Positions 17,384-25,655 of a stretch of DNA of 64,000 nucleotides are shown piece by piece. How positions within the stretch are numbered: the stretch's first letter is position 1; each line of letters begins with the position of its first letter. Below the pieces are notes generated by a model. It was not told the DNA's origin. It did not search any database and was given only the letters and a program-made list of their open reading frames with translations. This DNA comes from Ruminococcus bicirculans (ex Wegman et al. 2014) (GTDB lineage: Bacteria > Bacillota > Clostridia > Oscillospirales > Ruminococcaceae), in assembly GCF_000723465.1 (NCBI RefSeq), contig NZ_HF545616.1, positions 310,001-374,000 on the forward strand. Direction: 5' to 3'. The position numbers and the translations under genes are program-made.

Positions 17384-17947
17384 ATGGAAGATAATTTTAC
17401 CCTCTGTCAGGGCGTATCTGTGGGCGGAGCGGAAAAGCTGAGGTCCTGTTGCCACATTCAGGGGGATAATATAAGGGGTGTGCTGAGTTGTGACATCATG
17501 GCGAAGGTCGCCTGCGGTGTGATAGAGAAGCTCGCTGAGCCTATATTCTTCTTTCTGGAGCTTCCTGACAGCGAGAGAGATGGATACAAGACCTATTATC
17601 TTGATAACTGCACGAAAGAGGTCGTCCTTGCCATAATGAAGCGTTACGGCACTGTGCTTGTAAATGACGGAGTATCGAGATTTGGATTTGGCTCGCACAA
17701 GAATGACGAGGAGATATATTTCACAGACTATCAGGAATTTCAGATATACTCACGCAATCCAAAGAAGCTTGAGAAGCTTTTTGACAGACTTGGGATAGAC
17801 GTTGTGGGTGAAGATGAAGTTGTAACACTGTGGGACTTGATAAACGAGGACAACGCCGGTTGTATCTCATGCGTTGAGGCGGACGGCGAAACGGTTTTTG
17901 ACATACCTGAAAATCTGAAGTCTGAGGGTATGTACGAAGCTGAATGA
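17384..17947 (+). CDS. Hypothetical protein, 187 residues
   Basis: I do not recognise this protein. It is soluble and acidic, with no signal peptide or membrane segment. Notable stretches are a Cys pair in EKLRSCCHIQGD, ELPDSERDGYKTYYLD and GISCVE-like GCISCVEADGE near the end. It has its own promoter and a GGAGG site, so it is a real gene. It is followed 19 bp later by the pyrophosphatase gene and probably shares its transcript. Confidence 0.75.
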   Translation: MEDNFTLCQGVSVGGAEKLRSCCHIQGDNIRGVLSCDIMAKVACGVIEKLAEPIFFFLELPDSERDGYKTYYLDNCTKEVVLAIMKRYGTVLVNDGVSRFGFGSHKNDEEIYFTDYQEFQIYSRNPKKLEKLFDRLGIDVVGEDEVVTLWDLINEDNAGCISCVEADGETVFDIPENLKSEGMYEAE

Positions 17948-17966
17948 AAATACAGGAGGAATGTAC

Positions 17967-18497
17967 ATGAACATCTGGCATGATATTTCACCAAAGGTGA
18001 TAACAAAGGAAAAATTCACGGCGGTAATAGAGATACCAAAAGGCTCAAAGGTAAAATACGAGCTTGACAAGACCACGGGCCTTCTGAGAATGGACAGGAT
18101 ACTTTACACATCGACCCACTATCCTGCAAACTATGGTTTTATCCCTAGGACGTATGCAGAGGACGGCGACCCGTTGGACGTACTGGTGCTTTGCTCGGAA
18201 ACGCTTGCACCTTTGTCTTTGGTTGACTGTTATCCTATAGGCGTTATCTCCATGCTTGACAATGGTGCGGCTGACGAGAAGATAATCTGCATTCCGCTCA
18301 ATGATCCTACATACAACATATATAAGGACATTTCAGAGCTGCCTAAGCACATTTTTGATGAGATGTGTCATTTCTTCTCGGTATACAAGGCACTTGAACA
18401 CAAGGACACTGTGGTCGATGATGTTAAGGATCGTGAACACGCTACTGAGATCGTGGCACAGTGTATCGACAGATACATTGAGAATTTTTGCAAGTAA
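17967..18497 (+). CDS. ppa: Inorganic pyrophosphatase, family I
   Basis: Hydrolyses pyrophosphate to phosphate in the cytoplasm, driving biosynthetic reactions. 176 residues, the usual bacterial length. It has the substrate-binding segment IEIPKGSKVKYE, YPANYGFIPRT and the metal-binding signature DGDPLDVLV. AGGAGG at 17954-17959 is 1 bp from ATG 17961 but 7 bp from ATG 17967, so the latter (MNIWHDISPK) is the start. An intrinsic terminator follows. Confidence 0.95.
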   Translation: MNIWHDISPKVITKEKFTAVIEIPKGSKVKYELDKTTGLLRMDRILYTSTHYPANYGFIPRTYAEDGDPLDVLVLCSETLAPLSLVDCYPIGVISMLDNGAADEKIICIPLNDPTYNIYKDISELPKHIFDEMCHFFSVYKALEHKDTVVDDVKDREHATEIVAQCIDRYIENFCK

Positions 18498-18512
18498 ATA
18501 ACTGAGGCTTGG

Positions 18513-18543
18513 CGGACGCACCGAGGTGCGTCCGTTTTTTTTG
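18513..18543 (+). terminator. Intrinsic terminator after pyrophosphatase
   Basis: Stem CGGACGCAC paired with GTGCGTCCG, loop CGAG, followed by eight or more T. Confidence 0.9.
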
Positions 18544-18565
18544 TTTTCTGATACAAGGTTGTGAA

Positions 18566-18596
18566 GCCAACGGGCGAACGATGTTCGCCCCTACAT
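18566..18596. repeat. GTAGGGG-type palindromic repeat (reverse)
   Basis: GGGCGAACGATGTTCGCCC is a near-perfect palindrome followed by CTACA. It is the clearest copy of the family in the window. Confidence 0.7.
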
Positions 18597-18673
18597 TTTG
18601 GTGCTATGGTTTGCTATGCCGCAAAATCGCTGCGCTCTTTGCGGATTTACATTTGCTAAGGGATAGGGAAAAC

Positions 18674-18750
18674 GGTGCAGATTTTATGCTCCAATATTAC
18701 CTTTATTTGATATCGGGCTTTTGTGTGTTTTTTGTACCTTAATCTGCACC
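18674..18750. mobile_element. 77-bp MITE-like element, right copy
   Basis: Ends GGTGCAGATT (18674-18683) and AATCTGCACC (18741-18750) match the termini of the 12594-12670 element, and the total length is identical at 77 bp. The core sequences have diverged. It lies in the same position relative to the adjoining mosaic block as the left copy, so the whole mosaic is inverted. Confidence 0.55.
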
Positions 18751-18915
18751 GCTTGGTCGGCTGTCGCCGAATGAGGCTCTGCCTCAAACTCCGCTAGGGG
18801 CTTTGCCCCTAGACCCCACAAGCCCTCTAGCGCCGGGCTTGAGCCTGCGCTTTATCTCTCGCTACGCTCGGTGCTGGGGGCACGACTTTGGTTAGCTATG
18901 CTCATTCCTCATTTG
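18751..18915. repeat. Repeat mosaic, right copy (inverted relative to 12376-12592)
   Basis: Reverse-complement copy of the left mosaic: GAGGCTCTGCCTC, GGGGCTTTGCCCC, CAAGCCCTCTAGCGCCGGGCTTGAG, then CTCGGTGC and finally CTCATTCCTCATTT. Together with the left copy it frames 12.6-18.6 kb. Non-coding. Confidence 0.8.
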
Positions 18916-19523
18916 AACGTCGCTTTCCACTGCATATTGTATCTCGTGGTTTGTTGTTGCCTTTTTTGCCACTTTATTTTGCGGTTTTGTGCAATTTTAC
19001 TATTATTTTTGGCTGTTTTAACGTTAAAAACCCTCTCTCATGCTCCATTCCTCTTCAAACTTTATTTTCTTTATCTAAGCAATGAAAATTTACAAAATCG
19101 GATAGTGTAATAATTAAATTAGAAAACAAATTTCCTTGTTACCGAATTTTAACCTTTTTGCGACACTATATTCTACCGTTCATCACCCTTCTTGCTTTTT
19201 CTGTCACAGCGTAAGAAATAATTGTGCTTTTTTTCGCAAAACCTATTGACGTATACTATATGTTGTGTTACAATAACTTTATAAGGTCAATACGATGTGA
19301 ATGTATGGGAGTTTTGCGGAAATATCTGCTATCTTTATACAGGTGCAAATGTTTAAAGTGCCACAAGATATTGTATGACGTAAAATTAATTAAAAGTTTA
19401 CAAATTACAAGACGGTGACAAATTAAAAGGTGAAAGTTACAAAATCCCCCTAAAATCTCTCTTAAATTGACCAAGTGTCCAAGAAAAATCCCTTGCAAAA
19501 ATTCACTTTGGGAAATATTACTG
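18916..19523. other. AT-rich intergenic region upstream of mraZ
   Basis: About 600 bp without a supported gene. One promoter-like pair is seen: TTGACG (19246-19251), 17-bp spacer, TACAAT (19269-19274), which would add a leader of about 360 nt before mraZ. A 38-codon frame from ATG 19305 (MGVLRKYLLSLYRCKCLKCHK) has no good ribosome site and I do not claim it. Confidence 0.5.
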
Positions 19524-19552
19524 TTGCAATTTTCTATAATATAGTGTATAAT
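19524..19552 (+). promoter_or_regulatory. Promoter of the mra/dcw cluster
   Basis: -35 TTGCAA (19524-19529), 17-bp spacer, -10 TATAAT (19547-19552). The region to the mraZ start includes AAAAGTGCAAAAAAGTGGTG with two AAGTG-like repeats; MraZ binds tandem TGGGN-type repeats at its own promoter in other bacteria, but a clear match is not seen here. Confidence 0.65.
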
Positions 19553-19644
19553 TATTGTACGGTGGTTAAAAGTGCAAAAAAGTGGTGATGAGTGCTTCAA
19601 ATGTGGCATTTCATTGCTTAACTCGGTCAAGGGAGGTGAACGGC

Positions 19645-20076
19645 TTGCTGGCGTGCTTGCTTAAAGGAACTTACAATCAGACTATGGACGCTAAGGGAAG
19701 AATGACTTTTCCTACTAAGCTCAGAGAGCTTATCGGCGAGCGGTTCATTGTAACTAAAGGTATAGACGGCTGTCTGTTCGTTTATTCTCTTGAGGATTTC
19801 GAGAAAAGAGCCGAAAAGATCAGAAGTCTGCCTATGGCTAAGGCGAGAGCTTTACAGCGAAGCTTTATGGCGTGGGCATGCGAGGTCGAGCCTGACAAGC
19901 AGGGCAGGATACTTGTTCCGCAGTCACTGAGAGAGGTGGCAGGGCTTGAAAAGGAGATCGTTGTGGCCGGAGTATCTGACAGATGTGAGATATGGGATAA
20001 AAAGCGCTGGGACGATTTCAACAGCAGCATTGATGATAACGAGCTTATGGAAGCTCTGGAGGGGCTTGATTTTTAA
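19645..20076 (+). CDS. mraZ: Transcriptional regulator MraZ
   Basis: DNA-binding regulator at the head of the division and wall cluster. Two AbrB-like swapped-hairpin repeats are visible (KGTYNQTMDAKGRMTFPTKLRE and the DKQGRILVPQSLRE segment), with KGIDGCLFVYSLEDF between them. The start is TTG 19645: GGGAGGTGA lies about 8 bp upstream and the resulting 143 residues match the family length, whereas an upstream ATG would add a foreign leader. Its stop overlaps the rsmH ATG. Confidence 0.93.
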   Translation: MLACLLKGTYNQTMDAKGRMTFPTKLRELIGERFIVTKGIDGCLFVYSLEDFEKRAEKIRSLPMAKARALQRSFMAWACEVEPDKQGRILVPQSLREVAGLEKEIVVAGVSDRCEIWDKKRWDDFNSSIDDNELMEALEGLDF

Positions 20077-21011
20077 TGGAATTTAACCACATTCCCGTAC
20101 TGCTTGATGAGTGCTTGGAGGGTCTGAACATTCGGCCTGACGGCATTTACTGCGACGGCACTGCCGGAGGAGCAGGACATTCGAGAGAGATCGCTAAAAG
20201 GCTTGACGGCGAAAAGGGCGGCAGGCTTGTGGCTATAGACAGAGATCCCGAGGCGGTGAAAACTGCGACTGAACGGTTGGCAGGCTATCCTGCGACTGTT
20301 GTGAGAGGGAATTACTCTGAGATAGACGAGATATTTGAAAGGCTCGGCATAAGCGGTGCTGACGGCATTCTTATGGATCTGGGTGTTTCTTCTTATCAGC
20401 TTGACAATGCGGAGAGAGGTTTTTCCTATCACAATGACGCGCCTCTTGACATGAGAATGTCAGGGGAGGGGCTTTCCGCCAAGGACGTTGTGAACGGATA
20501 TGATTATCAGAGCCTTGCGAGGATAATTTTCGAGTACGGTGAAGAAAAGTTTTCAAGAAGCATTGCTTCTAAGATAGTAAAATACAGAGAACAAAAACCG
20601 ATAGAGACAACTATGGAGCTTGCCGAGATAATAAAAAGCGCAGTTCCGCAGAAGGCAAGGCGTGAGAAAAACCCTTGCAAAAAGACTTTTCAGGCTATCA
20701 GGATAGAGGTAAATAAGGAGCTTGAACATTTGAATATCGCTCTTGACAAGGCATTCGATTGTCTTAACGTGGGCGGCAGGCTTTGCATAATCACTTTCCA
20801 TTCGCTGGAGGACAGATTGGTAAAGCAGAGATTTCAGAGCTTCTGCAAGGGCTGTATATGTCCGCCTGATTTTCCCCAGTGCATATGTGGAAGAACGCCT
20901 AGGGGAAAGCTTGTGAACAGAAAACCTATAGAGGCTGATGAAAAGGAGCTTGCGGAGAATAACAGAAGCCGCAGTGCTAAGCTCAGGGCGATCGAGAAGA
21001 TCAAGGACTGA
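20076..21011 (+). CDS. rsmH: 16S rRNA (cytosine-1402-N4)-methyltransferase RsmH
   Basis: SAM-dependent rRNA methyltransferase (MraW). 311 residues, family length. The SAM site GTAGGAGHSREI follows the N-terminal HIPVLLDECLEGL. DLGVSSYQLDNAERGFS, PLDMRM and FHSLEDRLVKQRF are all typical. ATG 20076 overlaps the mraZ stop, giving tight coupling. Confidence 0.97.
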   Translation: MEFNHIPVLLDECLEGLNIRPDGIYCDGTAGGAGHSREIAKRLDGEKGGRLVAIDRDPEAVKTATERLAGYPATVVRGNYSEIDEIFERLGISGADGILMDLGVSSYQLDNAERGFSYHNDAPLDMRMSGEGLSAKDVVNGYDYQSLARIIFEYGEEKFSRSIASKIVKYREQKPIETTMELAEIIKSAVPQKARREKNPCKKTFQAIRIEVNKELEHLNIALDKAFDCLNVGGRLCIITFHSLEDRLVKQRFQSFCKGCICPPDFPQCICGRTPRGKLVNRKPIEADEKELAENNRSRSAKLRAIEKIKD

Positions 21012-21084
21012 GTGAAATTTGTGTGAAATTGGGAATGTGTAAATAACGGGCTTGCCCGTGGATCGTGAGAGGTGTTTTACCGCA

Positions 21085-21561
21085 ATGGCAAAGGTACATA
21101 ACTTGGCATTTGATTACAGTGCCTATGACAACGCTCAGGAGGCGGAGGCTCAGAGAGCCATAAAATATAAGAAAAACCCTGCACTAAAGCAGAAAACCGT
21201 ATCGGTAGTAGCTGTGATAGGTATTTGTCTGCTGGTGGCTGTTGTTCTTGGAACGATGATATACGGCAGAGTCGAAATATCAAGCCTATGTTCGGAGCAG
21301 ACCAGACAGGAGGAACAGCTTGCTCAGCTTCAGGGAGAGAATGTAAGTTTACAGTCAGAGCTTGCTCAGAAGACCAATATGTCAAAGGTCGAGGAGTATG
21401 CTGAGAATGAGCTGGGACTTAAAAAGCTGGATAAATCTCAGATAGAGTATGTTACTGTGGAGTCAGACTCGGTGGCAAAGGTGGTAAAGGCCGAGGACGA
21501 CAATGTGTTCGTTAAGATAAAACACTGGTTCAGCTCTGTTCTGGAATATATCGGGGCTTAG
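21085..21561 (+). CDS. ftsL: Cell division protein FtsL-like
   Basis: Bitopic divisome protein. The product has a 45-residue cytoplasmic part, one TM helix (about 47-70), then a coiled coil (RQEEQLAQLQGENVSLQSEL) and the ENELGLKKLDKSQIEYV tail typical of FtsL/DivIC proteins. I use ATG 21085 after GAGAGGTG. The frame is open from a TTG at 21052 but that has no ribosome site. Placement between rsmH and the PBP gene fits ftsL. Confidence 0.85.
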   Translation: MAKVHNLAFDYSAYDNAQEAEAQRAIKYKKNPALKQKTVSVVAVIGICLLVAVVLGTMIYGRVEISSLCSEQTRQEEQLAQLQGENVSLQSELAQKTNMSKVEEYAENELGLKKLDKSQIEYVTVESDSVAKVVKAEDDNVFVKIKHWFSSVLEYIGA

Positions 21562-21716
21562 TGAATAAAATAATTATGGGGAAAGTTAGGGACAAGATAT
21601 TTGTGCTTAGCTTTCTTGTTCTATTAATTTGTATGTGTGAAAATACGATATTTGCCGTATTGTGCTAAATTATTGAAGATTTTGTATGTGCGGTGATGTC
21701 CTGAGAGGAGATATTT

Positions 21717-24050
21717 ATGACCGACAGACCAAGTGCCAGAATGAAACAACGTCTGAATATTTGGCTGAGCCTGCCTGTGGCGGCGATACTTATATATACG
21801 GTTGCGACCATCTTTTCGGTGTCTATAAAGGACGGCAAGAGGTGGCAGTCCCTTGCAAACGCTCAGCAGCTTAAAAGCACGGCTGTTTCAGCGTCAAGAG
21901 GCACTATTTATGATTCAAACGGAACGGTGCTTTCTCAGAGCGCAACGGTCTATACTGTTTATGCAGACCCTCTTATGCTCAAAGAAAAGCTTGATGACAA
22001 CGACAAGAAGATAGAGGAGCTTAAAGGATATATAGCCAAAGAGGACGACGCGTCCAAGAAGGCTACATATCAGCAAAGACTTGACGCAACGAAATCAGGG
22101 GACGAATGTCTTGACGAGCTTGTGGAGTTTTTAGCACTCAATCTTGAGATAGACACTAACACTGTGAGAGAAAAACTAACTAAGACGGATACTCAGTACA
22201 TCGTGCTGAAAAAAGAGGTGGAAAAGACCGTTTCCACGGCTATCGAGGATAAGCTCACGGAGCTTGGCATTGACGGCGTAAGGTGCGACCCTACCACAAG
22301 GCGACTTTATCCACAGAATACTCTTGCTTCTGTTGTTCTTGGTCACACGGACTATGAGGGCAACGGCATATATGGTCTTGAAGCTTACTATGACGATTAT
22401 CTCAGCGGCATTGACGGCAGGATAATCACTGCAAAGGCAAGCGACGGAACTGAGATACCATACAGATACAAGCAGAGCTATGACGCTCAGGACGGCGACG
22501 ATCTTAATCTGAATATCGACGCCAACATTCAGTATATCCTTGAAAAAGAGCTTGCAAAGGCTGTTGAGGAAAATCAGCCTACTGACAGAGCCTGCGGTAT
22601 CATAATGAATCCTAAGACAGGTCAGATATACGCAATGGCGACTTCTGATCCTTATGACCCTAACGAGCCTGCGGCTATCTCCGATGAAAAAACGGCGGCG
22701 GAGCTTGCGGGGCTTGATGAAGATTCAAACGATTACAAGCAGAAACAGCTTGACGCATGGTCCCTTCAGTGGAAGAACAAGGCGGTTTCAGAAACATACA
22801 ATCCGGGTTCTGTATTCAAGGTCATAACAGGTGCTTCGGCTTTGGAAGAAAAGGCTATCACTCTTAATGATACTTTTGGCTGCGGCACTCAGATACAGGT
22901 GGAGGACACGACTTTCCACTGCTGGTCAACTACCGACCACGGTTCGCAGGATTTTGCCCAGGCAATGCTAAACTCATGTAACCCTGTATTCATTCAGATA
23001 GGCATGAAGCTTGGCTCTGAAAAGTTCTGTCAGTATTACAATGCGTTCGGTTTCAACGAGCTGACAGGTATCGACCTGCCTGCGGAATCAAATTCTATCA
23101 GTATGCCGCTTAGCAACATGGGCCCTGTTCAGCTTGCTTCATCTTCATTCGGTCAGACAAATAAGGTAACGCCGATACAGATGATAACAGCTTACTCGGC
23201 GGCTATAAACGGCGGTTATCTTGTTACACCACAGGTAGTGAACAGTATAACTGACGAGAACGGCAACATTGTAAAGAAAATGGACACTGTTGTAAGACGT
23301 CAGGTCATTTCTGAGGACACCTCAGCATCTATGAGAGAGATACTCGAGGGCGTTGTTGAAGGTCAGCCTGGCTCTAACTGCTATATAAAGGGATACAGGA
23401 TAGGCGGTAAGTCGGGTACTTCACAGAAAATGGACGAGGACTCAACCGGTCAGACGTATGTTTCTTCATACTGTGCATTCGCTCCTGCCGACGATCCGGA
23501 GATAGTAATGCTCGTAATGGTAGACCACCCGACGGGCGAGAAATTCTACGGAAGCCAGGTGGCAGCACCTATATGCGTGAACGTGCTTTCAGACGTTCTG
23601 CCTTATGTGGGGATCTTCCCTGAGTATGACGAAAGCGAGCTTGCAGACTTGCAGGTATCAGTACCTAGCGTTCAGTATTATACTGTTGAGGAAGCCAAAA
23701 AGACACTTGAAGATCTTGGACTTGAGGTCAAGGTCAAGGGCGAGGGCGACACTGTTGTTAAGCAGACGCCTGTTGCCGCAAAGATAGAGCATGGCGGATC
23801 GGTCGTGCTTTACACAGAAGCAAACGCCAAGGAAGAAACTGTTACGGTGCCTGAACTTAAAGGACTTACAAAGGAGCAGGCAAGGGCTACGCTTGATATG
23901 TATGGTCTTAACTTGACGGCAGAAGGCTCAGGCTATGAGGAGGAGGGTGCAGTTGCACAGTCCGATCAGAGCGTGGGAGCAGGACAGAGCGTTCCAATGG
24001 GAACGGCTGTGTCGGTAACATTTGCAGTGACCTCGGTAGGCTCACAGTAA
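21717..24050 (+). CDS. Class B penicillin-binding protein with two PASTA domains (PBP2/SpoVD-FtsI type)
   Basis: Transpeptidase for septal or spore peptidoglycan. 777 residues: TM about 20-38, dimerisation domain with SRGTIYDSNGTVL, transpeptidase domain with active Ser365 in GSVFK, SCN motif in AMLNSCNPVF, and KSGTS near residue 566. Two C-terminal PASTA domains follow (about 640-700 and 705-775). PASTA-bearing PBPs in Firmicutes dcw clusters include SpoVD and vegetative PBP2 forms; the sequence alone does not decide. GAGAGGAG precedes ATG 21717. Confidence 0.92.
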   Translation: MTDRPSARMKQRLNIWLSLPVAAILIYTVATIFSVSIKDGKRWQSLANAQQLKSTAVSASRGTIYDSNGTVLSQSATVYTVYADPLMLKEKLDDNDKKIEELKGYIAKEDDASKKATYQQRLDATKSGDECLDELVEFLALNLEIDTNTVREKLTKTDTQYIVLKKEVEKTVSTAIEDKLTELGIDGVRCDPTTRRLYPQNTLASVVLGHTDYEGNGIYGLEAYYDDYLSGIDGRIITAKASDGTEIPYRYKQSYDAQDGDDLNLNIDANIQYILEKELAKAVEENQPTDRACGIIMNPKTGQIYAMATSDPYDPNEPAAISDEKTAAELAGLDEDSNDYKQKQLDAWSLQWKNKAVSETYNPGSVFKVITGASALEEKAITLNDTFGCGTQIQVEDTTFHCWSTTDHGSQDFAQAMLNSCNPVFIQIGMKLGSEKFCQYYNAFGFNELTGIDLPAESNSISMPLSNMGPVQLASSSFGQTNKVTPIQMITAYSAAINGGYLVTPQVVNSITDENGNIVKKMDTVVRRQVISEDTSASMREILEGVVEGQPGSNCYIKGYRIGGKSGTSQKMDEDSTGQTYVSSYCAFAPADDPEIVMLVMVDHPTGEKFYGSQVAAPICVNVLSDVLPYVGIFPEYDESELADLQVSVPSVQYYTVEEAKKTLEDLGLEVKVKGEGDTVVKQTPVAAKIEHGGSVVLYTEANAKEETVTVPELKGLTKEQARATLDMYGLNLTAEGSGYEEEGAVAQSDQSVGAGQSVPMGTAVSVTFAVTSVGSQ

Positions 24051-24075
24051 GAAACCATGATAAGGAATGATAATT

Positions 24076-25524
24076 ATGAAACTATATGATATCATAAAGG
24101 ACGTTGCGAAAACTTCTCTGCCTGATATGGAGATAAGCGACGTTACGAGCGACACAAGAAAGGCTGTCAAGGCAGGCTCGATGTTCGTGTGCATAAAAGG
24201 AAAGACCTTTGACGGACATGACGCTGCTAAGGACATGATAGAAAAAGGCTGTGCGGTTGTAGTCTGCGAAAGAGATCTGGGGCTTGACTGTCAGATAATC
24301 GTGGAGAATACAAGAGAGGCTTTCCCTCTGCTGTGTGCGGCATTTTTCGGTCACCCTGAAAAGGAGCTTACTCTTATCGGTGTAACAGGCACTAACGGAA
24401 AGACGACTATCACAACTGTTATAAAGAAGGTGCTTTCTTCATTCGGCTGTAAGGTCGGTCTTATCGGCACTTGTCAGAACGAGATAGGCGACGACGTTTA
24501 TCCTACTGCAAGAACGACTCCTGAGCCTTATGACCTTTATGAGCTTTTCAGAAAAATGGCTGATGAGAAGTGCGACTATGTTGTTATGGAAGCTTCCTCG
24601 CAGGGATTGGAGCAGAAAAGACTTTCAGGCTGTCATTATAAGGTAGGCGTTTTCACTAATCTGACGCAGGATCATCTTGACGTTCACGGCACGATGGAAA
24701 ATTACTATCAGGCTAAGAAGATACTTTTCACTATATCTGACAACGCTATCATCAACATAGACGATGAATACGGCAGAAGGTATCTCAAAGAGATAAGCTG
24801 TCCTGCGAAAACTTATTCATGCTGTACAAAGGCTGATTTCAGAGCAGAGGATATCCTGCTTTCAGCAAGCGGTGTGAAGTATGTTTTCACTGACGGAAAG
24901 ATAAAGCACAATGTTTCATTCAATATGCCCGGACTTTTCAACGTTTCAAACTCACTGGCTGTTATAGCCTGCTGTGAGACCCTTGGATTTGACGTTGACA
25001 AGACTATCAGAGCTTTGGGCACTATGCAGGGCGTAAGAGGAAGAGCGGAGATAGTTCCGACGGGCAGAGATTTCACTGTTATATGCGACTATGCTCACAC
25101 TCCTGACGCACTTGTGAACGTGCTTTCGGCTATAAAGAACAGTGCAAGCGGAAAGGTAAAATGCCTTTTCGGCTGTGGCGGAAACAGAGACGCTTCAAAG
25201 AGAAGCCTTATGGCTGCGGCTGCGGCGGACAATGCTGATTTTCTTATCGTCACTTCCGACAACCCGAGGAATGAAGATCCGCAGGATATCATAAACGATG
25301 TTCTGGTAGGTCTGGAGGGCAAGACGACCCCTTACATAACTATCGTTGACAGGCGTGAGGCTATCCACTGGGCTATACATCATGCGGAAAAGGACGATAT
25401 CATCGTGCTTGCCGGCAAGGGTCATGAGGATTATCAGATACTTGCAGGTGGTGTGAAGATACATTTTGACGAGAGAGAAGTCGTTGCGGACGCTCTTAAA
25501 GAGCTTGAAGCTGAGGGCAGATAA
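24076..25524 (+). CDS. murE: UDP-MurNAc-tripeptide synthetase MurE
   Basis: Adds the third stem-peptide residue in cytoplasmic wall-precursor synthesis. About 482 residues. ATP site GVTGTNGKTT is near residue 111. The substrate-specificity motif DNPR (SDNPRNEDP) is the form linked to meso-diaminopimelate. YAHTPDAL and GKGHEDYQ are family-typical. AAGGA is 9 bp before ATG 24076; the ATG at 24067 is too close to it. Confidence 0.95.
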   Translation: MKLYDIIKDVAKTSLPDMEISDVTSDTRKAVKAGSMFVCIKGKTFDGHDAAKDMIEKGCAVVVCERDLGLDCQIIVENTREAFPLLCAAFFGHPEKELTLIGVTGTNGKTTITTVIKKVLSSFGCKVGLIGTCQNEIGDDVYPTARTTPEPYDLYELFRKMADEKCDYVVMEASSQGLEQKRLSGCHYKVGVFTNLTQDHLDVHGTMENYYQAKKILFTISDNAIINIDDEYGRRYLKEISCPAKTYSCCTKADFRAEDILLSASGVKYVFTDGKIKHNVSFNMPGLFNVSNSLAVIACCETLGFDVDKTIRALGTMQGVRGRAEIVPTGRDFTVICDYAHTPDALVNVLSAIKNSASGKVKCLFGCGGNRDASKRSLMAAAAADNADFLIVTSDNPRNEDPQDIINDVLVGLEGKTTPYITIVDRREAIHWAIHHAEKDDIIVLAGKGHEDYQILAGGVKIHFDEREVVADALKELEAEGR

Positions 25525-25529
25525 GAGAA

Positions 25530-25562
25530 AAATGTAGGGGTGAACAGTGTTCGCTCGTGATA
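25530..25562. repeat. GTAGGGG-type repeat between murE and murF
   Basis: TGTAGGGGTGAACAGTGTTCGCTCGTG, a mildly degenerate copy of the dispersed palindrome, lies inside the wall operon. Confidence 0.6.
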
Positions 25563-25655
25563 TGCAAAGTGGCTGTGGGCGGTTTTGCGATAAAGATATA
25601 TTTATAAGATAAGGGAAAGGAGACACTGCCGAGAAATTGGCGGATAAGAATTAAA

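Noticed and set aside
19305-19418. Small Cys-containing ORF upstream of mraZ
   Set aside because: No ribosome site and no support beyond an open frame in AT-rich DNA.
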